A stretch of 64,000 nt of DNA from Aquificota bacterium (GCA_013153635.1 JAADDZ010000003.1:6995-70994); one strand, 5' to 3'. Numbered from the stretch's first letter, positions 32,835 to 43,088 are shown. Program-made: numbers and translations. The notes: generated by a model not told the origin, from the letters alone.

Positions 32835-33847
32835 ACATGTTCCTGTTCCCATTGGTAGTAATCCTCAATAAAATACTTTAGCCTCACTTTTTTGAATTCC
32901 TTTGTAGAAAAGAGAATATGGTAGTTACTTATCCCTGTTTCTTTCACCATATCATCTACCACTGTATATACTTCTTCTTTGGTTTTCCCATGTACCATAG
33001 AAAACAGATTGTACTTCCAATACTGGTTGGTTGTTCGTAGATAACAGTGAGTTACAGCTTTGTAAGAAGCCAATATTTTTCCTATCTGCTCTACCTTTTC
33101 TTCAGGGACTTCCCAAACAACCATACCATTGGCTTTAAATCCAGCTTTCCTATGATTTAGAATTCCTGCGAATCTTCTCATAAAACCTTCTTCCTTGAGC
33201 TGTTGTAATTTATCTATCAATCTTTGTTCAGATATATTTAGATTTTTTGCCAAATCCTCAAATGGATTTTCTTTCAGAGGAAGGTCAAACTGGGTCTCTT
33301 TTATAATATGCTTTTCTTCTTCTGTTAAAGGTCTTGTAGCTGTTTTTTTCTCTTTATATTTTTCTTTTGATAAGTCTGTACCTTGGACGTTGAGTTTCAC
33401 TCCTATTTTAAAGAATTTTACTGTTTTAAGTATTACGTATTTATCTATTTTTGCTTTTTGAGCTAAAATCTGTACTGTTTTCTCTAGTCCTATTTTACTA
33501 TCTGGAGGCACCGCTATTGTAAACCATAGGTTAAAATGATGATTTCTTTCGTAATTATGACTTACACCCGGGTGCTGGTTTATTATATTTGCAGTATCAA
33601 GCAGATTCTCTTTTGGGGTACTAAACGCAACTAAGGAACTTTGGTAACCAAGAGATTTTGTATCGTATATCGGAGAAATCTGGCGGATTATTTTTTTCTC
33701 TTTTTGCTCTTTTAGAATATCTAACAGCTCTTGTTGGGATATGGACAGTTTTTGGGCTAATGTTTCAAAGGGATTTATCTGTATTGGTAGTCCTTCTTGT
33801 ATCTCTTTTAGGATTTGGGTTTCTATATCTTTTGTCTGGATACTCAT
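32831..33847 (-). CDS. Fused sirohaem decarboxylase (NirDL plus NirGH type)
   Basis: 338 residues made of two Lrp/AsnC-like modules. Module 1 (~5-165) has an HTH (NPFETLAQKLSISQQELLDILKEQKEKKIIRQISPIYD) and an RAM-like half with ERNHHFNLWFTIAVPP. Module 2 (~185-335) repeats this (NPFEDLAKNLNISEQRLIDKLQQLKEEGFMRRFAGILNHRKAGF ... LRTTNQYWKYNLFSMVHG). These are the NirD/L/G/H (AhbA/B) sirohaem decarboxylases that remove two acetate carboxyls on the way to haem d1. Two modules in one chain may replace a heterodimer. The start overlaps the nirE stop by 4 bases; last gene of the nir operon. Confidence 0.85.
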   Translation of the reverse strand: MSIQTKDIETQILKEIQEGLPIQINPFETLAQKLSISQQELLDILKEQKEKKIIRQISPIYDTKSLGYQSSLVAFSTPKENLLDTANIINQHPGVSHNYERNHHFNLWFTIAVPPDSKIGLEKTVQILAQKAKIDKYVILKTVKFFKIGVKLNVQGTDLSKEKYKEKKTATRPLTEEEKHIIKETQFDLPLKENPFEDLAKNLNISEQRLIDKLQQLKEEGFMRRFAGILNHRKAGFKANGMVVWEVPEEKVEQIGKILASYKAVTHCYLRTTNQYWKYNLFSMVHGKTKEEVYTVVDDMVKETGISNYHILFSTKEFKKVRLKYFIEDYYQWEQEHV

Positions 33848-34614
33848 GCTATCTCCTCCTGTAGTTTTAGTAAAACTTCTGGCTTGAACCAGTCTATTAG
33901 GTTTCTTAATCTAACTACTTTACCTACCACCATTACAGAAGGAGGCTTTATACTAAGATTCGATGCTACAATTTTTTCTAGGGTTGTCTCTACTACTGAC
34001 TGGGAAGAGGTAGTCCCCCTATGTATAAAAGCTACTGGTTCTTTTGGGTTTCTACCTATTTCAATCAGTTTTTTTGCTATATACTTACGATTATTCACAC
34101 ACATGAGAAATACCAAAGTGTCTATATCTTTTAAAGATTCCCAATTTATGGAGCTTTTAGCTTTTTCTGGGGTTTCGTGACCTGTGATTACCGCGAAAGA
34201 AGATGCAAGACCTCTATGGGTTATTGGTATTCCAGCATAAGCAGGAACACTTACCGCAGAGGTTATCCCCGGTACAATCTCAAAAGGTATTTTATGCTTT
34301 TTTAGAAAGATAGCCTCTTCTCCCCCTCTACCAAACACAAATGGGTCTCCTCCTTTTAAACGAACTACTGTTTCATATTGTTTTGCATAAAAAAGGAGAA
34401 GATTGTTTATCTCTTCTTGGGTTTTTAGATGCTTTCCATCTTCTTTTCCTACATAAACCAGTTTGCAGTCTGGTTTTGCGATTTCTAATATCTCTGGATT
34501 TATCAATCTATCGTAAAGTATCACATCTGCATTTTTTATCAGCTTATAAGCTTTTACTGTGAGTAGTTCTGGGTCTCCGGGTCCGGCTCCTACTAAGTAA
34601 ACTCTTCCAGCCAT
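33844..34614 (-). CDS. nirE: Uroporphyrinogen-III C-methyltransferase (NirE/CobA type)
   Basis: 256 residues, single SUMT domain: YLVGAGPGDPELLTVKAYKLIKNADVILYDRLI (~5-38), VRLKGGDPFVFGRGGEEA (~83-100), VPGITSAVSVPAYAGIPITHRGLASSFAVITGHE (~110-143) and PVAFIHRGTTSSQSVVETTL (~185). No CysG oxidase or ferrochelatase part. It makes precorrin-2 from uroporphyrinogen III with two SAM. Its place between nirF and nirDL indicates NirE, serving haem d1; it could also feed sirohaem. Confidence 0.9.
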   Translation of the reverse strand: MAGRVYLVGAGPGDPELLTVKAYKLIKNADVILYDRLINPEILEIAKPDCKLVYVGKEDGKHLKTQEEINNLLLFYAKQYETVVRLKGGDPFVFGRGGEEAIFLKKHKIPFEIVPGITSAVSVPAYAGIPITHRGLASSFAVITGHETPEKAKSSINWESLKDIDTLVFLMCVNNRKYIAKKLIEIGRNPKEPVAFIHRGTTSSQSVVETTLEKIVASNLSIKPPSVMVVGKVVRLRNLIDWFKPEVLLKLQEEIA

Positions 34615-34629
34615 CTCTTGATACCTCCA

Positions 34630-35694
34630 TTATTTTTTTATAAAAACTCCAGAAGGAAAGGGTACATCTATCTCTTTTATTACTTCCCAACTTGCAGTAT
34701 TAAAGATTTTTAACTTGTTGTCAAAATAAGAGGACAGATACAATCTTTGACCATCTTTTGAAAACCTAAAATGCATAACTCTCTCTCCAGCTTTTAGATG
34801 TTTTAGAACTCTGTTTTCTTTGATAGTAATTACAGATATGTAGTCTTCTTTTTCCCCACTGTAATTAACTACCAAAAAGTTCCCAATTGGAGAAACAGTA
34901 ACGAAAACAGGGAATCCTAGTACTTCTATAAATCCTCTATATGAAAAGTTCTGTAAATCTATGATATGTATTTTGTTATCTCCTACTGCTGGGATATAGG
35001 CTTTTGTACCATAAATCCCCCATGTACCAAAGTGGGGAATCTTTAGGGGAATTCCTTCTTTTATCTCTTTTAGTTTTTGTTTTTTGTATAAGAAATTTTC
35101 TAAATTTAGTATACCTAAGCTACTTTCTCTAAAGAATCCTACGATATAAGCTCTATCTTTTAGTAAAGCATCAAAAGGCATCTTCCCTACTTCATAAAAT
35201 TTCTTAGATACTCTAAAATCCTCTTTCGAATCTAGTATCCATATCTGGTCTTTATCCATAAGAGAAAAGACAACATATCTTCCATCTGTTTTTATTCCTA
35301 CATTTCTTGAATCTGTGTTTATCCTAATTTTTTGGTCTAGATTCTTTTCTAAAATTACTACCTCTCTTGGTTCGTAGTGTGCTATAGCTATATGATTTTT
35401 CAAAATAGTAAAACCGATACCGCTTTTTCCTGTTTTTACTTTTTTCAAAAGCTTATCTTCCTTTGTATCAATCTTAGAAAAGTATCCATCTCTACTTATT
35501 ACATAGGCAGAGTTTTTATAAAACGGGTCAAATTTTAAAACTGCATGGTTCAAATTTCCCAATGAGCATATCTCTCTTTTTAGCTCAAATCTGTCTATAA
35601 CTGCCACACAGCTGTTTTCTCTCTGGATTACATAGACTTTTTCATATCCAAAGACCATATTTAAAGTGAGCAAAAAGGCTATTATATATAACAT
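34630..35694 (-). CDS. nirF: NirF-like haem d1 biosynthesis beta-propeller
   Basis: 354 residues. A signal peptide (MLYIIAFLLTLNMVFG) precedes an eight-bladed-propeller-like sequence related to the d1 domain (VYVIQRENSCVAVIDR, AYVISRDGYFSKID, PFGTWGIYGTKAYIPAVGDNKIHIIDL, FPVFVTVSPIGNFLVVNYSG, VMHFRFSKDGQRLYLSSYFDNKLKIFN). No CxxCH is present, which separates NirF from NirN and NirS. NirF acts in the periplasm late in haem d1 formation, proposed as a dehydrogenase. It overlaps the end of nirJ by 13 bases. Confidence 0.82.
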   Translation of the reverse strand: MLYIIAFLLTLNMVFGYEKVYVIQRENSCVAVIDRFELKREICSLGNLNHAVLKFDPFYKNSAYVISRDGYFSKIDTKEDKLLKKVKTGKSGIGFTILKNHIAIAHYEPREVVILEKNLDQKIRINTDSRNVGIKTDGRYVVFSLMDKDQIWILDSKEDFRVSKKFYEVGKMPFDALLKDRAYIVGFFRESSLGILNLENFLYKKQKLKEIKEGIPLKIPHFGTWGIYGTKAYIPAVGDNKIHIIDLQNFSYRGFIEVLGFPVFVTVSPIGNFLVVNYSGEKEDYISVITIKENRVLKHLKAGERVMHFRFSKDGQRLYLSSYFDNKLKIFNTASWEVIKEIDVPFPSGVFIKK

Positions 35695-36770
35695 GCAGGG
35701 TCCTCCGCTTTGTAGCTCCCATACGTAAAAAATGCTCTTGGTCTTGAACTTCCGTTACATATATCTATGAATTTGCAGTTAGCACACTTACCATCTAAGA
35801 TTCGTGGATAATGGTTTAACATTCTTATTAAGGTACTCTCTTCTAGTATCTGTTTTAGAGGTTTTTCTCTGATGTTTCCTATACTATGATGGTAAAAAGT
35901 ATCTGGTTTAACATTCCCTTGAAAGTCTATATTCAAAATTTTATCTCCAGAACGGTTTCCTCCCCACTTTTTCAATCTTTTGTATAATTTTTCTGAATGT
36001 TCAGGATATTTTTCTTTGAATTTAAGATAAAGATAAACAGCATCAGCTTCATTGTTACCTGTTACCACATCTATCTTTATATCGTTTTCCACATAGAAAA
36101 AGGATTTTTCTAATATGTAATCTACCGCTTTTTTATAAAAGTCCTTTAAAAGTTCAGAGAGATTTTGACCTCTTCCAGAATATACTAGATGAGAGATATA
36201 TATTTTGGGTATATTCTCCTCCTGTGCTAACTGGAAGATATGCTTTAAACTGTCGTATGTATTTGGTGATAAGGTAAATCTCAAACCAACTTTTATCCTT
36301 TGTTCTAGGCATAGTTTTACAGCTTTTAAAGAACCTTCATAAGCTCCTTTTCTTCCTCTAAAGAGGTCATGAATCTCTTTTTTCCCGTCTATACTTATAC
36401 CTACATAGTTAAATGTTTCTTTTATCTGATGGATATTGTTTCCGTCTATAAGTAAACCATTTGTAGACAAGTAAGTAACGATACCTTCTTCTCTTATCTT
36501 TTTCGCTATATCAAATATATCTTTCCTTAGGAGAGGTTCTCCTCCTGAAAGGATAACTATTTTTATATTATTTTCTTTTAACTGTGGTATAAAGCCTATA
36601 ACCTCTTCATAAGAAAGTTGATTCTCTGTTATCTGGTTTGCTGATGAATAACAATGCTTACAGTTAAGGTTACATATATTGGTAAGATTCCAAATTAGTA
36701 CCCTTCCATCGAACTTTCTAGCTTCTTTATTTTGTAAAATTTCTTTTATGTATTCTGTTATCCTTAACAT
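35682..36770 (-). CDS. nirJ: NirJ radical-SAM haem d1 biosynthesis protein
   Basis: 362 residues. The radical-SAM cluster motif C-x3-C-x2-C is in NLTNICNLNCKHCYSS (~29-44), followed by VILSGGEPLLRKDIF (~71) and VGISIDGKKEIHDLFRGRKGAYEGSL (~122-147). A SPASM-like C-terminal Cys set appears in DGKCANCKFIDICNGSSRPRAFFTYGSYKAEDPACYI. NirJ replaces propionates by oxo groups on the tetrapyrrole during haem d1 synthesis. Its ATG overlaps the stop of the nirN-like gene (TAATG). Confidence 0.9.
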   Translation of the reverse strand: MLRITEYIKEILQNKEARKFDGRVLIWNLTNICNLNCKHCYSSANQITENQLSYEEVIGFIPQLKENNIKIVILSGGEPLLRKDIFDIAKKIREEGIVTYLSTNGLLIDGNNIHQIKETFNYVGISIDGKKEIHDLFRGRKGAYEGSLKAVKLCLEQRIKVGLRFTLSPNTYDSLKHIFQLAQEENIPKIYISHLVYSGRGQNLSELLKDFYKKAVDYILEKSFFYVENDIKIDVVTGNNEADAVYLYLKFKEKYPEHSEKLYKRLKKWGGNRSGDKILNIDFQGNVKPDTFYHHSIGNIREKPLKQILEESTLIRMLNHYPRILDGKCANCKFIDICNGSSRPRAFFTYGSYKAEDPACYI

Positions 36771-38419
36771 TACTTATCCTCTTTAAACTTTTTGATAAAT
36801 GAAATTACTGCTTGTAGCTCCTCTTTTGAAAAGTTGAATCTAGGCATGTAGTTTTCTTTGTAACCTAGGAGTCTGTATGTTCCTCCGGGATTCAATATCT
36901 GTGCCATTATCAATTTTTCATCTCTAGTCATAGCGATTCTCTTAAAAGATGGAGCAAAAGCTTCTTCTTGGGTATGGTGACAACCCCAACATTTTTGTAT
37001 ATATATCTGCTCTCCCAGTAATTGGGGTAAGAATCTTCTGTCTTTATTTATATAGTTGTACTTACCTACTGGTAAAGATGCTGAAAATTTAGAAACTTCT
37101 TTTAGAGTTTGAGAATTTAAAATTAAGAGATAGCCGTTTTTATCATATATAGAAAGGTATGCTAACTTACCGTCTCCTGAAAATTCTGTGTGAAGAAATG
37201 TTTTGCCTTTTATAGGAGTTATCTGTTTTGTTTGAAAATTCCTTTTGTTTATAAGAACTAATGTATCAGAGGACACATCTGTCCATAGATAAGGTGTATC
37301 TGGGTGAGTTCTTACAAAAAAGCCGTTTCCTGACAGTTTTATCTGCTTTTCCAAACTCCAATCATACATCTTCCATACAGTAAGTATTGGAGAGCTTATG
37401 TGCCTAGTACCAAAATAAAAATTTCCCTTGTTATACCAAACAGCAACAGAAAAAAGATGAGGCATTGAGGGAATATCATTTTTAAATACAATAGACCCAC
37501 TTTCTAAATCATAAACAAAAAGTTTTTTCTCTTCTTTAGAGCTACCTATAAGGTATCTATCAAATGGGTCTATAAAAAAACCTACTATAGAAGACTTTGT
37601 ATCTATCCTTCTAAATTTAAAATCGTTTAAATCTAACAGATATATACCTGTTTTATCCCTAAAAGAAAACACCGCTTTAGGCTCTTTATAAAGAGAATAT
37701 ACAGCAGAGATTTTGCCACCTACTTTAAATATTTTTACAGGTTTTAAACTTTTCTTATCCAAGAGAACTAGGGATTTAGGAAGCCAACATGAAGCTAGTA
37801 TGTAATCCTGTGATATATCTATATTCCTCAAGTACACACACGGTCTTACTTTACCTACAAAACTGCCCCTTTTTATATTGACTTTTGCTACCCAACCATC
37901 TCTAGAAGGAACAAAGACATAGTTACCTGTTTTTGAAAATTTTATACCTCCATGAACATTAGAAAACTTAAACTTTCCAAGAAGATTTTCCTTTTCTAAT
38001 ATCCATATAGAATTTTTACCTCTTTCAACCACTAAGGTAACATTTTTAATATCTTTGTAAGGGTACAGTTGGAATTTTTTATTTAGGATTTTTATACTTT
38101 TTTCTATATCTTTCTTTTTCCAACTAATTTTTATTGGTTTTTTTACATAGCTGTACAATGCCTGTATCTGCTCCCTCGAAAGAAAAGAAAAAGAAGGCAT
38201 TTGACTAGCTGGGATACCATTTTTCACCACTTTTGTGAACTTTTCTAAACTCATCTTTTTCAAAAAGATAGGTAAAAGAGGAGGTGCAAGTTTTCCTAAC
38301 CTATTTTTTCCATGACAGCTAGCACAATGCTTTTTATATAAGGTGTCCCCCTCTCCAAACGAGTAGAGAGGGACAAGAAGCAGCAGCAGAACTAAAAAAA
38401 ATTTCATCTTAATAAACAT
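36770..38419 (-). CDS. nirN: NirN-like cytochrome with haem c, d1-type propeller and second haem c
   Basis: 549 residues. Signal peptide (MKFFLVLLLLLVPLYSFG), then an N-terminal cytochrome c domain with CASCH (~33) and ASQMPSFSFLSREQIQALYSYV. A d1-type beta-propeller follows (~110-455; for example YVFVPSRDGWVAKV, HPDTPYLWTDVSSDTLVLINKR, HTEFSGDGKLAYLSIYDKNGYLLILN). After it comes a second c-type site CWGCH (~480) with downstream Met (NYMPRFNFSKEELQAVISFI). NirN (~490 residues in Pseudomonas) has only the first haem c; the C-terminal domain here is extra. NirN acts on the last step of haem d1 and its transfer to NirS. Confidence 0.8.
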   Translation of the reverse strand: MFIKMKFFLVLLLLLVPLYSFGEGDTLYKKHCASCHGKNRLGKLAPPLLPIFLKKMSLEKFTKVVKNGIPASQMPSFSFLSREQIQALYSYVKKPIKISWKKKDIEKSIKILNKKFQLYPYKDIKNVTLVVERGKNSIWILEKENLLGKFKFSNVHGGIKFSKTGNYVFVPSRDGWVAKVNIKRGSFVGKVRPCVYLRNIDISQDYILASCWLPKSLVLLDKKSLKPVKIFKVGGKISAVYSLYKEPKAVFSFRDKTGIYLLDLNDFKFRRIDTKSSIVGFFIDPFDRYLIGSSKEEKKLFVYDLESGSIVFKNDIPSMPHLFSVAVWYNKGNFYFGTRHISSPILTVWKMYDWSLEKQIKLSGNGFFVRTHPDTPYLWTDVSSDTLVLINKRNFQTKQITPIKGKTFLHTEFSGDGKLAYLSIYDKNGYLLILNSQTLKEVSKFSASLPVGKYNYINKDRRFLPQLLGEQIYIQKCWGCHHTQEEAFAPSFKRIAMTRDEKLIMAQILNPGGTYRLLGYKENYMPRFNFSKEELQAVISFIKKFKEDK

Positions 38420-40046
38420 CTCTCATAGTGTTATAAACATTGAACTTCCCTGTAGGAGTTCTTACCCAATCTCCAGTTATAGCCTTTTTAATCTTTAGAG
38501 TGTTCGCATCGTAAACCAGTATGGCGGTAGGTTCTTCTTTTTTACCCCATATAGATACCCACAGCTCTGTACCATACTTGTCAAAATCAAAATGAACAAC
38601 TCTTCCTTTGTATTTCTTAGGAACTTCTATCGTTTTGATAACTTTTAAACTCTTTTTATCAATAACATGAAAACTTCTTTGGAGTTTTATATCAGGGTTC
38701 AATGTTCTATCTGCAAAGATATACTTCACTTTTGGGTGAGTCTTAACAAATAGATTTCCACCTCCTTCTCCGGGAAGTTTGATTCTAGCAACAACCTTCC
38801 ACGCATATTCAGGGAAATTTCTCTTGTCTACACCGATACATACAATAGAACCTTCCCCTATATGTCCTGTACACCAGATAGGTCCGTATGTATCATGATA
38901 AACATTAGCACCTCTTCCCGGGTGAGGTTTCGTTCCTGTATCTACCAAAGCTTCTAATTCCTTCTCTACAGTATCAACAACTACCACTTTATTTCTCATA
39001 TTAGCCGCAACAAGGAAATATCTCTTTGAAAAGTCCCAACCACCATCATGCAAAAATCTCTCTGCATCTATTATCGCTACCTTTAGATTGTGTATATCTG
39101 AATAATCTACTAGCCACACCTTTCCAGTCTCTTTCATATTAACAACCCATTCAGGTTCTTCATGAGAAGCAACGATAGAAGCAACCCTCGTCTCCCTCAT
39201 AAACTCATTTGTATCGTAGGTATAATCACTTGTTCCTACTATTTTTAGAGGCTCTAGAGTCTGCCCGTCCATTATCACAAAAGAAGGAGGCCAGTAACAA
39301 CCAACAATAGCAAGCTTATCTTTGTAATTTCCATACTTACCTGCATACTTACTAACATCTACAGAACGAGCATCATAACAAGCCTTAACCTCTGCAACTT
39401 TATCAGGTTTTGGCAACCATAGGTCGATAAGAGTAACCTTTCCATCTCTACCGATAGAATAGAAGTATCTACCAGAAGCAGAAGCCCTTAGTATATGGAC
39501 AGCAAAACCTGTATCTACAATATTGACTAACTCCTTTCGGCTACCGTCTATTATCGCTACCTTTCCAACATCTCTAAGGATAACTCCAAAGAAGTTCTGC
39601 CAATCTCTATCATGAGCAGGAGAAGTAGGTCTATGGTCTACAGGTACATAAACCTTCCATGTACTTTTTATCTGTGCCAAAGACCTCTCTGGAGGTTCTG
39701 GAGGAGGATTAAATAGATACTTTGCCAATAGCTTAATCTCTTCTTTTGTTAAAACCCCCTGTCTTCCCCAGTCAGGCATTCCCCCGGGAGTACCATAATA
39801 GATAAAATCTTCTATAACCTTAGGGGTAAAACCCTTCTTCTTAAGTGTGTGAGGTTCTAAGTTAGGACCAGTTGCCCCTTTACGGAGCATTCCGTGACAA
39901 CCAGCACACCTATCAAAGTAGAGTTGAGCCGCCTTTTCCATCTCTTCAGGAGTTAATGTATAATCCTCCTTTGCCGATGAAGTAGAAGAAAACATAAAAA
40001 ACCCGACAGACACAGCTAAAAGACCTGTCATCAACCGCCTTCTCAT
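38409..40046 (-). CDS. nirS: Cytochrome cd1 nitrite reductase
   Basis: 545 residues. Signal peptide (MTGLLAVSVGFFMFSSTSSA), haem c domain with CAGCHG (~46) and Met region PGGMPDWGRQGVLTKEEIKLLAKYLF, and a d1 propeller starting WKVYVPVDHRPTSPAHDRDWQNFFGVILRD (~130). Propeller motifs DTGFAVHILRASASGRYFYSIGRDGKVTLIDLW, EFMRETRVASIVASHEEPEWVVNMKETG, GTKPHPGRGANVYHDTYGPIWCTGHIGEG and HFDFDKYGTELWVSIW match NirS and carry its conserved active-site histidines. It reduces nitrite to nitric oxide in the periplasm. First gene of the minus-strand nir operon, behind a strong GGAGGGT ribosome site. It diverges from napA across a 237-base region. Confidence 0.95.
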   Translation of the reverse strand: MRRRLMTGLLAVSVGFFMFSSTSSAKEDYTLTPEEMEKAAQLYFDRCAGCHGMLRKGATGPNLEPHTLKKKGFTPKVIEDFIYYGTPGGMPDWGRQGVLTKEEIKLLAKYLFNPPPEPPERSLAQIKSTWKVYVPVDHRPTSPAHDRDWQNFFGVILRDVGKVAIIDGSRKELVNIVDTGFAVHILRASASGRYFYSIGRDGKVTLIDLWLPKPDKVAEVKACYDARSVDVSKYAGKYGNYKDKLAIVGCYWPPSFVIMDGQTLEPLKIVGTSDYTYDTNEFMRETRVASIVASHEEPEWVVNMKETGKVWLVDYSDIHNLKVAIIDAERFLHDGGWDFSKRYFLVAANMRNKVVVVDTVEKELEALVDTGTKPHPGRGANVYHDTYGPIWCTGHIGEGSIVCIGVDKRNFPEYAWKVVARIKLPGEGGGNLFVKTHPKVKYIFADRTLNPDIKLQRSFHVIDKKSLKVIKTIEVPKKYKGRVVHFDFDKYGTELWVSIWGKKEEPTAILVYDANTLKIKKAITGDWVRTPTGKFNVYNTMRDVY

Positions 40047-40132
40047 CTAAACACCCTCCTTGGATTTATTTGGTTAAACTTCAACTTTTAACTTAAAAGT
40101 GGGCTAATAGCCATTCAATACAGTGTATAAAT

Positions 40133-40146
40133 TTGATGAAAATCAT
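40133..40146. promoter_or_regulatory. FNR/DNR-like box between nirS and napA
   Basis: TTGAT-GAAA-ATCAT, nine of ten positions of the Crp/Fnr-family consensus TTGAT-N4-ATCAA. It lies 87 bases from the nirS start and 137 from napA, so it could serve either or both operons. A second imperfect element, CATCAAA...TTTGATG, occurs at about 40200-40230. Confidence 0.6.
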
Positions 40147-40283
40147 AAAAACAGTCTAAAGCATTGAAATTATTGTATTTACTGGAATATGAGATAAATC
40201 ATCAAAGTTGTACAATCTATTGTTTGATGGTTTGTAAACACTTAACTAATTAGTAAAAGAAAACCAAAGGAGGCACCTTTGTG

Positions 40284-43088
40284 ATGGAAAATTTAAAAAT
40301 TAATAGGAGAGACTTTCTAAAAACAGCCGCGGCAGTATCAGCCGCTTTGACAGTCGGGATAGATGTTCCACAGGAGGCTATCGCCGCCATAAAAGAAGCA
40401 GAAAAAGATTGGAGATGGGACAAAGGTGTATGTAGATTCTGTGGGGTCGGGTGTGGAATTTTGATAGCCACAAAAGGAAACCGCGTAGTAGCAGTAAAAG
40501 GAGACCCTCAAGCACCTGTTAACAGAGGTCTAAACTGTATAAAAGGATACTTCAATGCAAAGATAATGTATGGAAAAGACCGTCTTACAAAGCCCTTACT
40601 TAGAGTAAATGAAAAGGGAGAATTCGATAAAAAAGGAAAATTCAAACCTGTAAGTTGGGAAAAAGCATTCCAAGTGATGGTTCAGCAGTTCAAAAAAGCC
40701 TACAACGAACTAGGACCTACAGGAGTAGCCATATTTGGCTCTGGACAGTACACAATATTTGAAGGCTATGCGGCGGCAAAATTGATGAAAGCTGGTTTTA
40801 GAAGTAACAATATAGACCCAAATGCAAGACACTGTATGGCAAGTGCAGTTGCTGGATTTATCCAAACATTTGGTATAGATGAACCTTCTGGGTGTTACGA
40901 CGATATAGAGCTAACAGACACAGTAGTTACATGGGGTGCAAACATGGCAGAATGTCACCCTGTTCTATGGTCAAGGGTAGCAGACAGAAAACTTAGTAAT
41001 CCAGATAGAGTCAAAATCGTAAACCTATCTACTTACAGAAATAGAAGCTCTGACTTAGCAGATATGGAAATCATCTTCAGACCTCAAACAGACTTAGCAA
41101 TCCAAAACTATATACTAAGGGAAATTGTATACAATAACCCAGACGCCATAGATAAAGAATTCGTAAATAAATACTGTGTATTTGCTACTGGTTATGTTGA
41201 CATTGGATACGGAATGAGACCAAATCCAAATCACCCAAAATACAGCCCAAAAGAAAGAGAAACAATGAAAAAAGAAGTTGAAAAAATCGTATCAAGAAGA
41301 GAAGAAGTTTCTTTGAAATACCTAGGAGTAAGAGCTGGTCAAATTATGAAAATGAAACATAACAAATCCGCCGGCAAACACTGGCTTATAAGCTTTGAAG
41401 ATTTCAAAAAAGCCTTAGAACCATACACTTTAGATTTTGTTGCCGAAATTGCAAAAGGAGACCCAGAAGAACCATTAGACTCTTTCAAAGAAAAGCTAAA
41501 AACCCTTGCAAACCTGTACATGGAAAAAGGCAGAAAAGTAGTAAGCTTTTGGACAATGGGTTTCAATCAGCACAATAGAGGAACATGGGTAAACGAAAAT
41601 ATCTATTCTATCCATCTCCTTCTAGGAAAACAAGCAAAACCGGGAAGTGGAGCTTTTAGCTTAACAGGGCAACCATCTGCATGTGGAACAGCTAGAGAAG
41701 TTGGAACATTTTCCCATAGATTACCTGCAGACATGGTAGTATTCAATCCAAAACATAGAAAAATATCTGAAAAGATATGGAAAGTTCCTGAAGGAACTAT
41801 AAATCCAAAAGTAGGCTCTCACATCGTTAAAATTATGAGAGATATAGAAGATGGAAAGATAAAATGGGCTTGGGTTCAAGTTTGTAACCCATGGCAAGAT
41901 ACAGCCAACCTAAACCACTGGCTCAAATCAGCGAGAGATATGGACAATTTTATTGTTGTTTCAGATGCATATCCTACAGTTTCCTGTAAAGTCGCTGACC
42001 TGATTTTACCTAGTGCTATGATTTTTGAAAAATGGGGTATGTATGGAAACTCTGAAAGAAGAACCCAAGCATGGAGACAGCAGGTAGTAGCCCCGGGAGA
42101 AGCTATGCCAGATGTATGGCAGATAGTAGAATTCTCCAAGTACTTTAAACTAAAAGAAGTATGGAAAAAGTGGAAACTCCCTGATGGAACTGTACTTCCT
42201 AATGTATTAGACAAAGCAAAAGCTATGGGATACAGTCCAGACGACACCCTTTTCGATGTTCTATTTGCAAACGAAGAAGCCAAAAAATATAGATGGCCAG
42301 ACCCTATCGGAAGAGGATTCCATAACACAGAAGCCGCAGGAGACGGAAGAAATATAATAGGTACTGATGGAAAACTATTCAAAGGATACGGTTTCTTCAT
42401 ACACAAATACATGTTCGAAGAGTACAGAAAATTTGGTCTTGGTCATGCTCACGACCTTGCAGATTTTGACACATACTACAAAGTAAGAGGTCTTAGATGG
42501 CCTGTAGTAGACGGAAAAGAGACCCCATGGAGATTCAATGTAAAATACGACCCTTACGCACGAAAACTTAGAACGAACCCTGACGATGAGTTTGCCTTTT
42601 ATGGACCAGCCCTAAAATCTCTTCCAAAAGGAGACTTAATAGAACCTAAAACAAAAGAAAAATTCAGCCTAAAAAATAAAGCAAAAATCTTTTTCAGACC
42701 GTATATGGACCCTCCAGAACTCCCTGATAATGAATATCCTTTCTGGCTAGCTACTGGAAGAGTTATCGAACACTGGCATACAGGTTCTATGACTATGAGA
42801 GTTCCTGAACTATACAGAGCAGTACCAGAAGCGGTCTGTTTTATGAACCCTAAAGACGCCAAAGAGATAGGTGTAAAAGATGGAGAATACGTATGGGTTG
42901 AAAGTAGAAGAGGTAGAGTTAAAGCTAGAGTAGAAACAAGAGGAAGAAATAAACCTCCTAGAAAATATGTATTCATTCCTTTCTTTGATGAAAGGATATT
43001 AGTTAATAAGGTATGTTTAGACCATACCTGTCCAATATCCAAAGAAACAGACTACAAAAAAGCGGCTGTAAAAATATATAAGGCATAA
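40284..43088 (+). CDS. napA: Periplasmic nitrate reductase catalytic subunit
   Basis: 934 residues from ATG 40284 (a GTG lies directly before it; AAAGGAGG at 40267-40273). Twin-arginine signal [12 protein letters not shown], then the [4Fe-4S] site [15 protein letters not shown] (C-x2-C-x3-C) with the fourth Cys in [11 protein letters not shown]. The Mo-bis-MGD ligand Cys is in [15 protein letters not shown] (~175). Molybdopterin contacts such as [44 protein letters not shown] and [17 protein letters not shown] follow. It reduces nitrate to nitrite with electrons from NapB. Somewhat longer than the ~830-residue proteobacterial enzyme, matching the ~925-residue epsilon type. First gene of the plus-strand nap operon. 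Confidence 0.96.
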   Translation: MENLKINRRDFLKTAAAVSAALTVGIDVPQEAIAAIKEAEKDWRWDKGVCRFCGVGCGILIATKGNRVVAVKGDPQAPVNRGLNCIKGYFNAKIMYGKDRLTKPLLRVNEKGEFDKKGKFKPVSWEKAFQVMVQQFKKAYNELGPTGVAIFGSGQYTIFEGYAAAKLMKAGFRSNNIDPNARHCMASAVAGFIQTFGIDEPSGCYDDIELTDTVVTWGANMAECHPVLWSRVADRKLSNPDRVKIVNLSTYRNRSSDLADMEIIFRPQTDLAIQNYILREIVYNNPDAIDKEFVNKYCVFATGYVDIGYGMRPNPNHPKYSPKERETMKKEVEKIVSRREEVSLKYLGVRAGQIMKMKHNKSAGKHWLISFEDFKKALEPYTLDFVAEIAKGDPEEPLDSFKEKLKTLANLYMEKGRKVVSFWTMGFNQHNRGTWVNENIYSIHLLLGKQAKPGSGAFSLTGQPSACGTAREVGTFSHRLPADMVVFNPKHRKISEKIWKVPEGTINPKVGSHIVKIMRDIEDGKIKWAWVQVCNPWQDTANLNHWLKSARDMDNFIVVSDAYPTVSCKVADLILPSAMIFEKWGMYGNSERRTQAWRQQVVAPGEAMPDVWQIVEFSKYFKLKEVWKKWKLPDGTVLPNVLDKAKAMGYSPDDTLFDVLFANEEAKKYRWPDPIGRGFHNTEAAGDGRNIIGTDGKLFKGYGFFIHKYMFEEYRKFGLGHAHDLADFDTYYKVRGLRWPVVDGKETPWRFNVKYDPYARKLRTNPDDEFAFYGPALKSLPKGDLIEPKTKEKFSLKNKAKIFFRPYMDPPELPDNEYPFWLATGRVIEHWHTGSMTMRVPELYRAVPEAVCFMNPKDAKEIGVKDGEYVWVESRRGRVKARVETRGRNKPPRKYVFIPFFDERILVNKVCLDHTCPISKETDYKKAAVKIYKA

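Noticed and set aside
41876-42412. 178-codon minus-strand frame opposite napA
   Set aside because: Antisense to conserved molybdopterin-binding regions of NapA.
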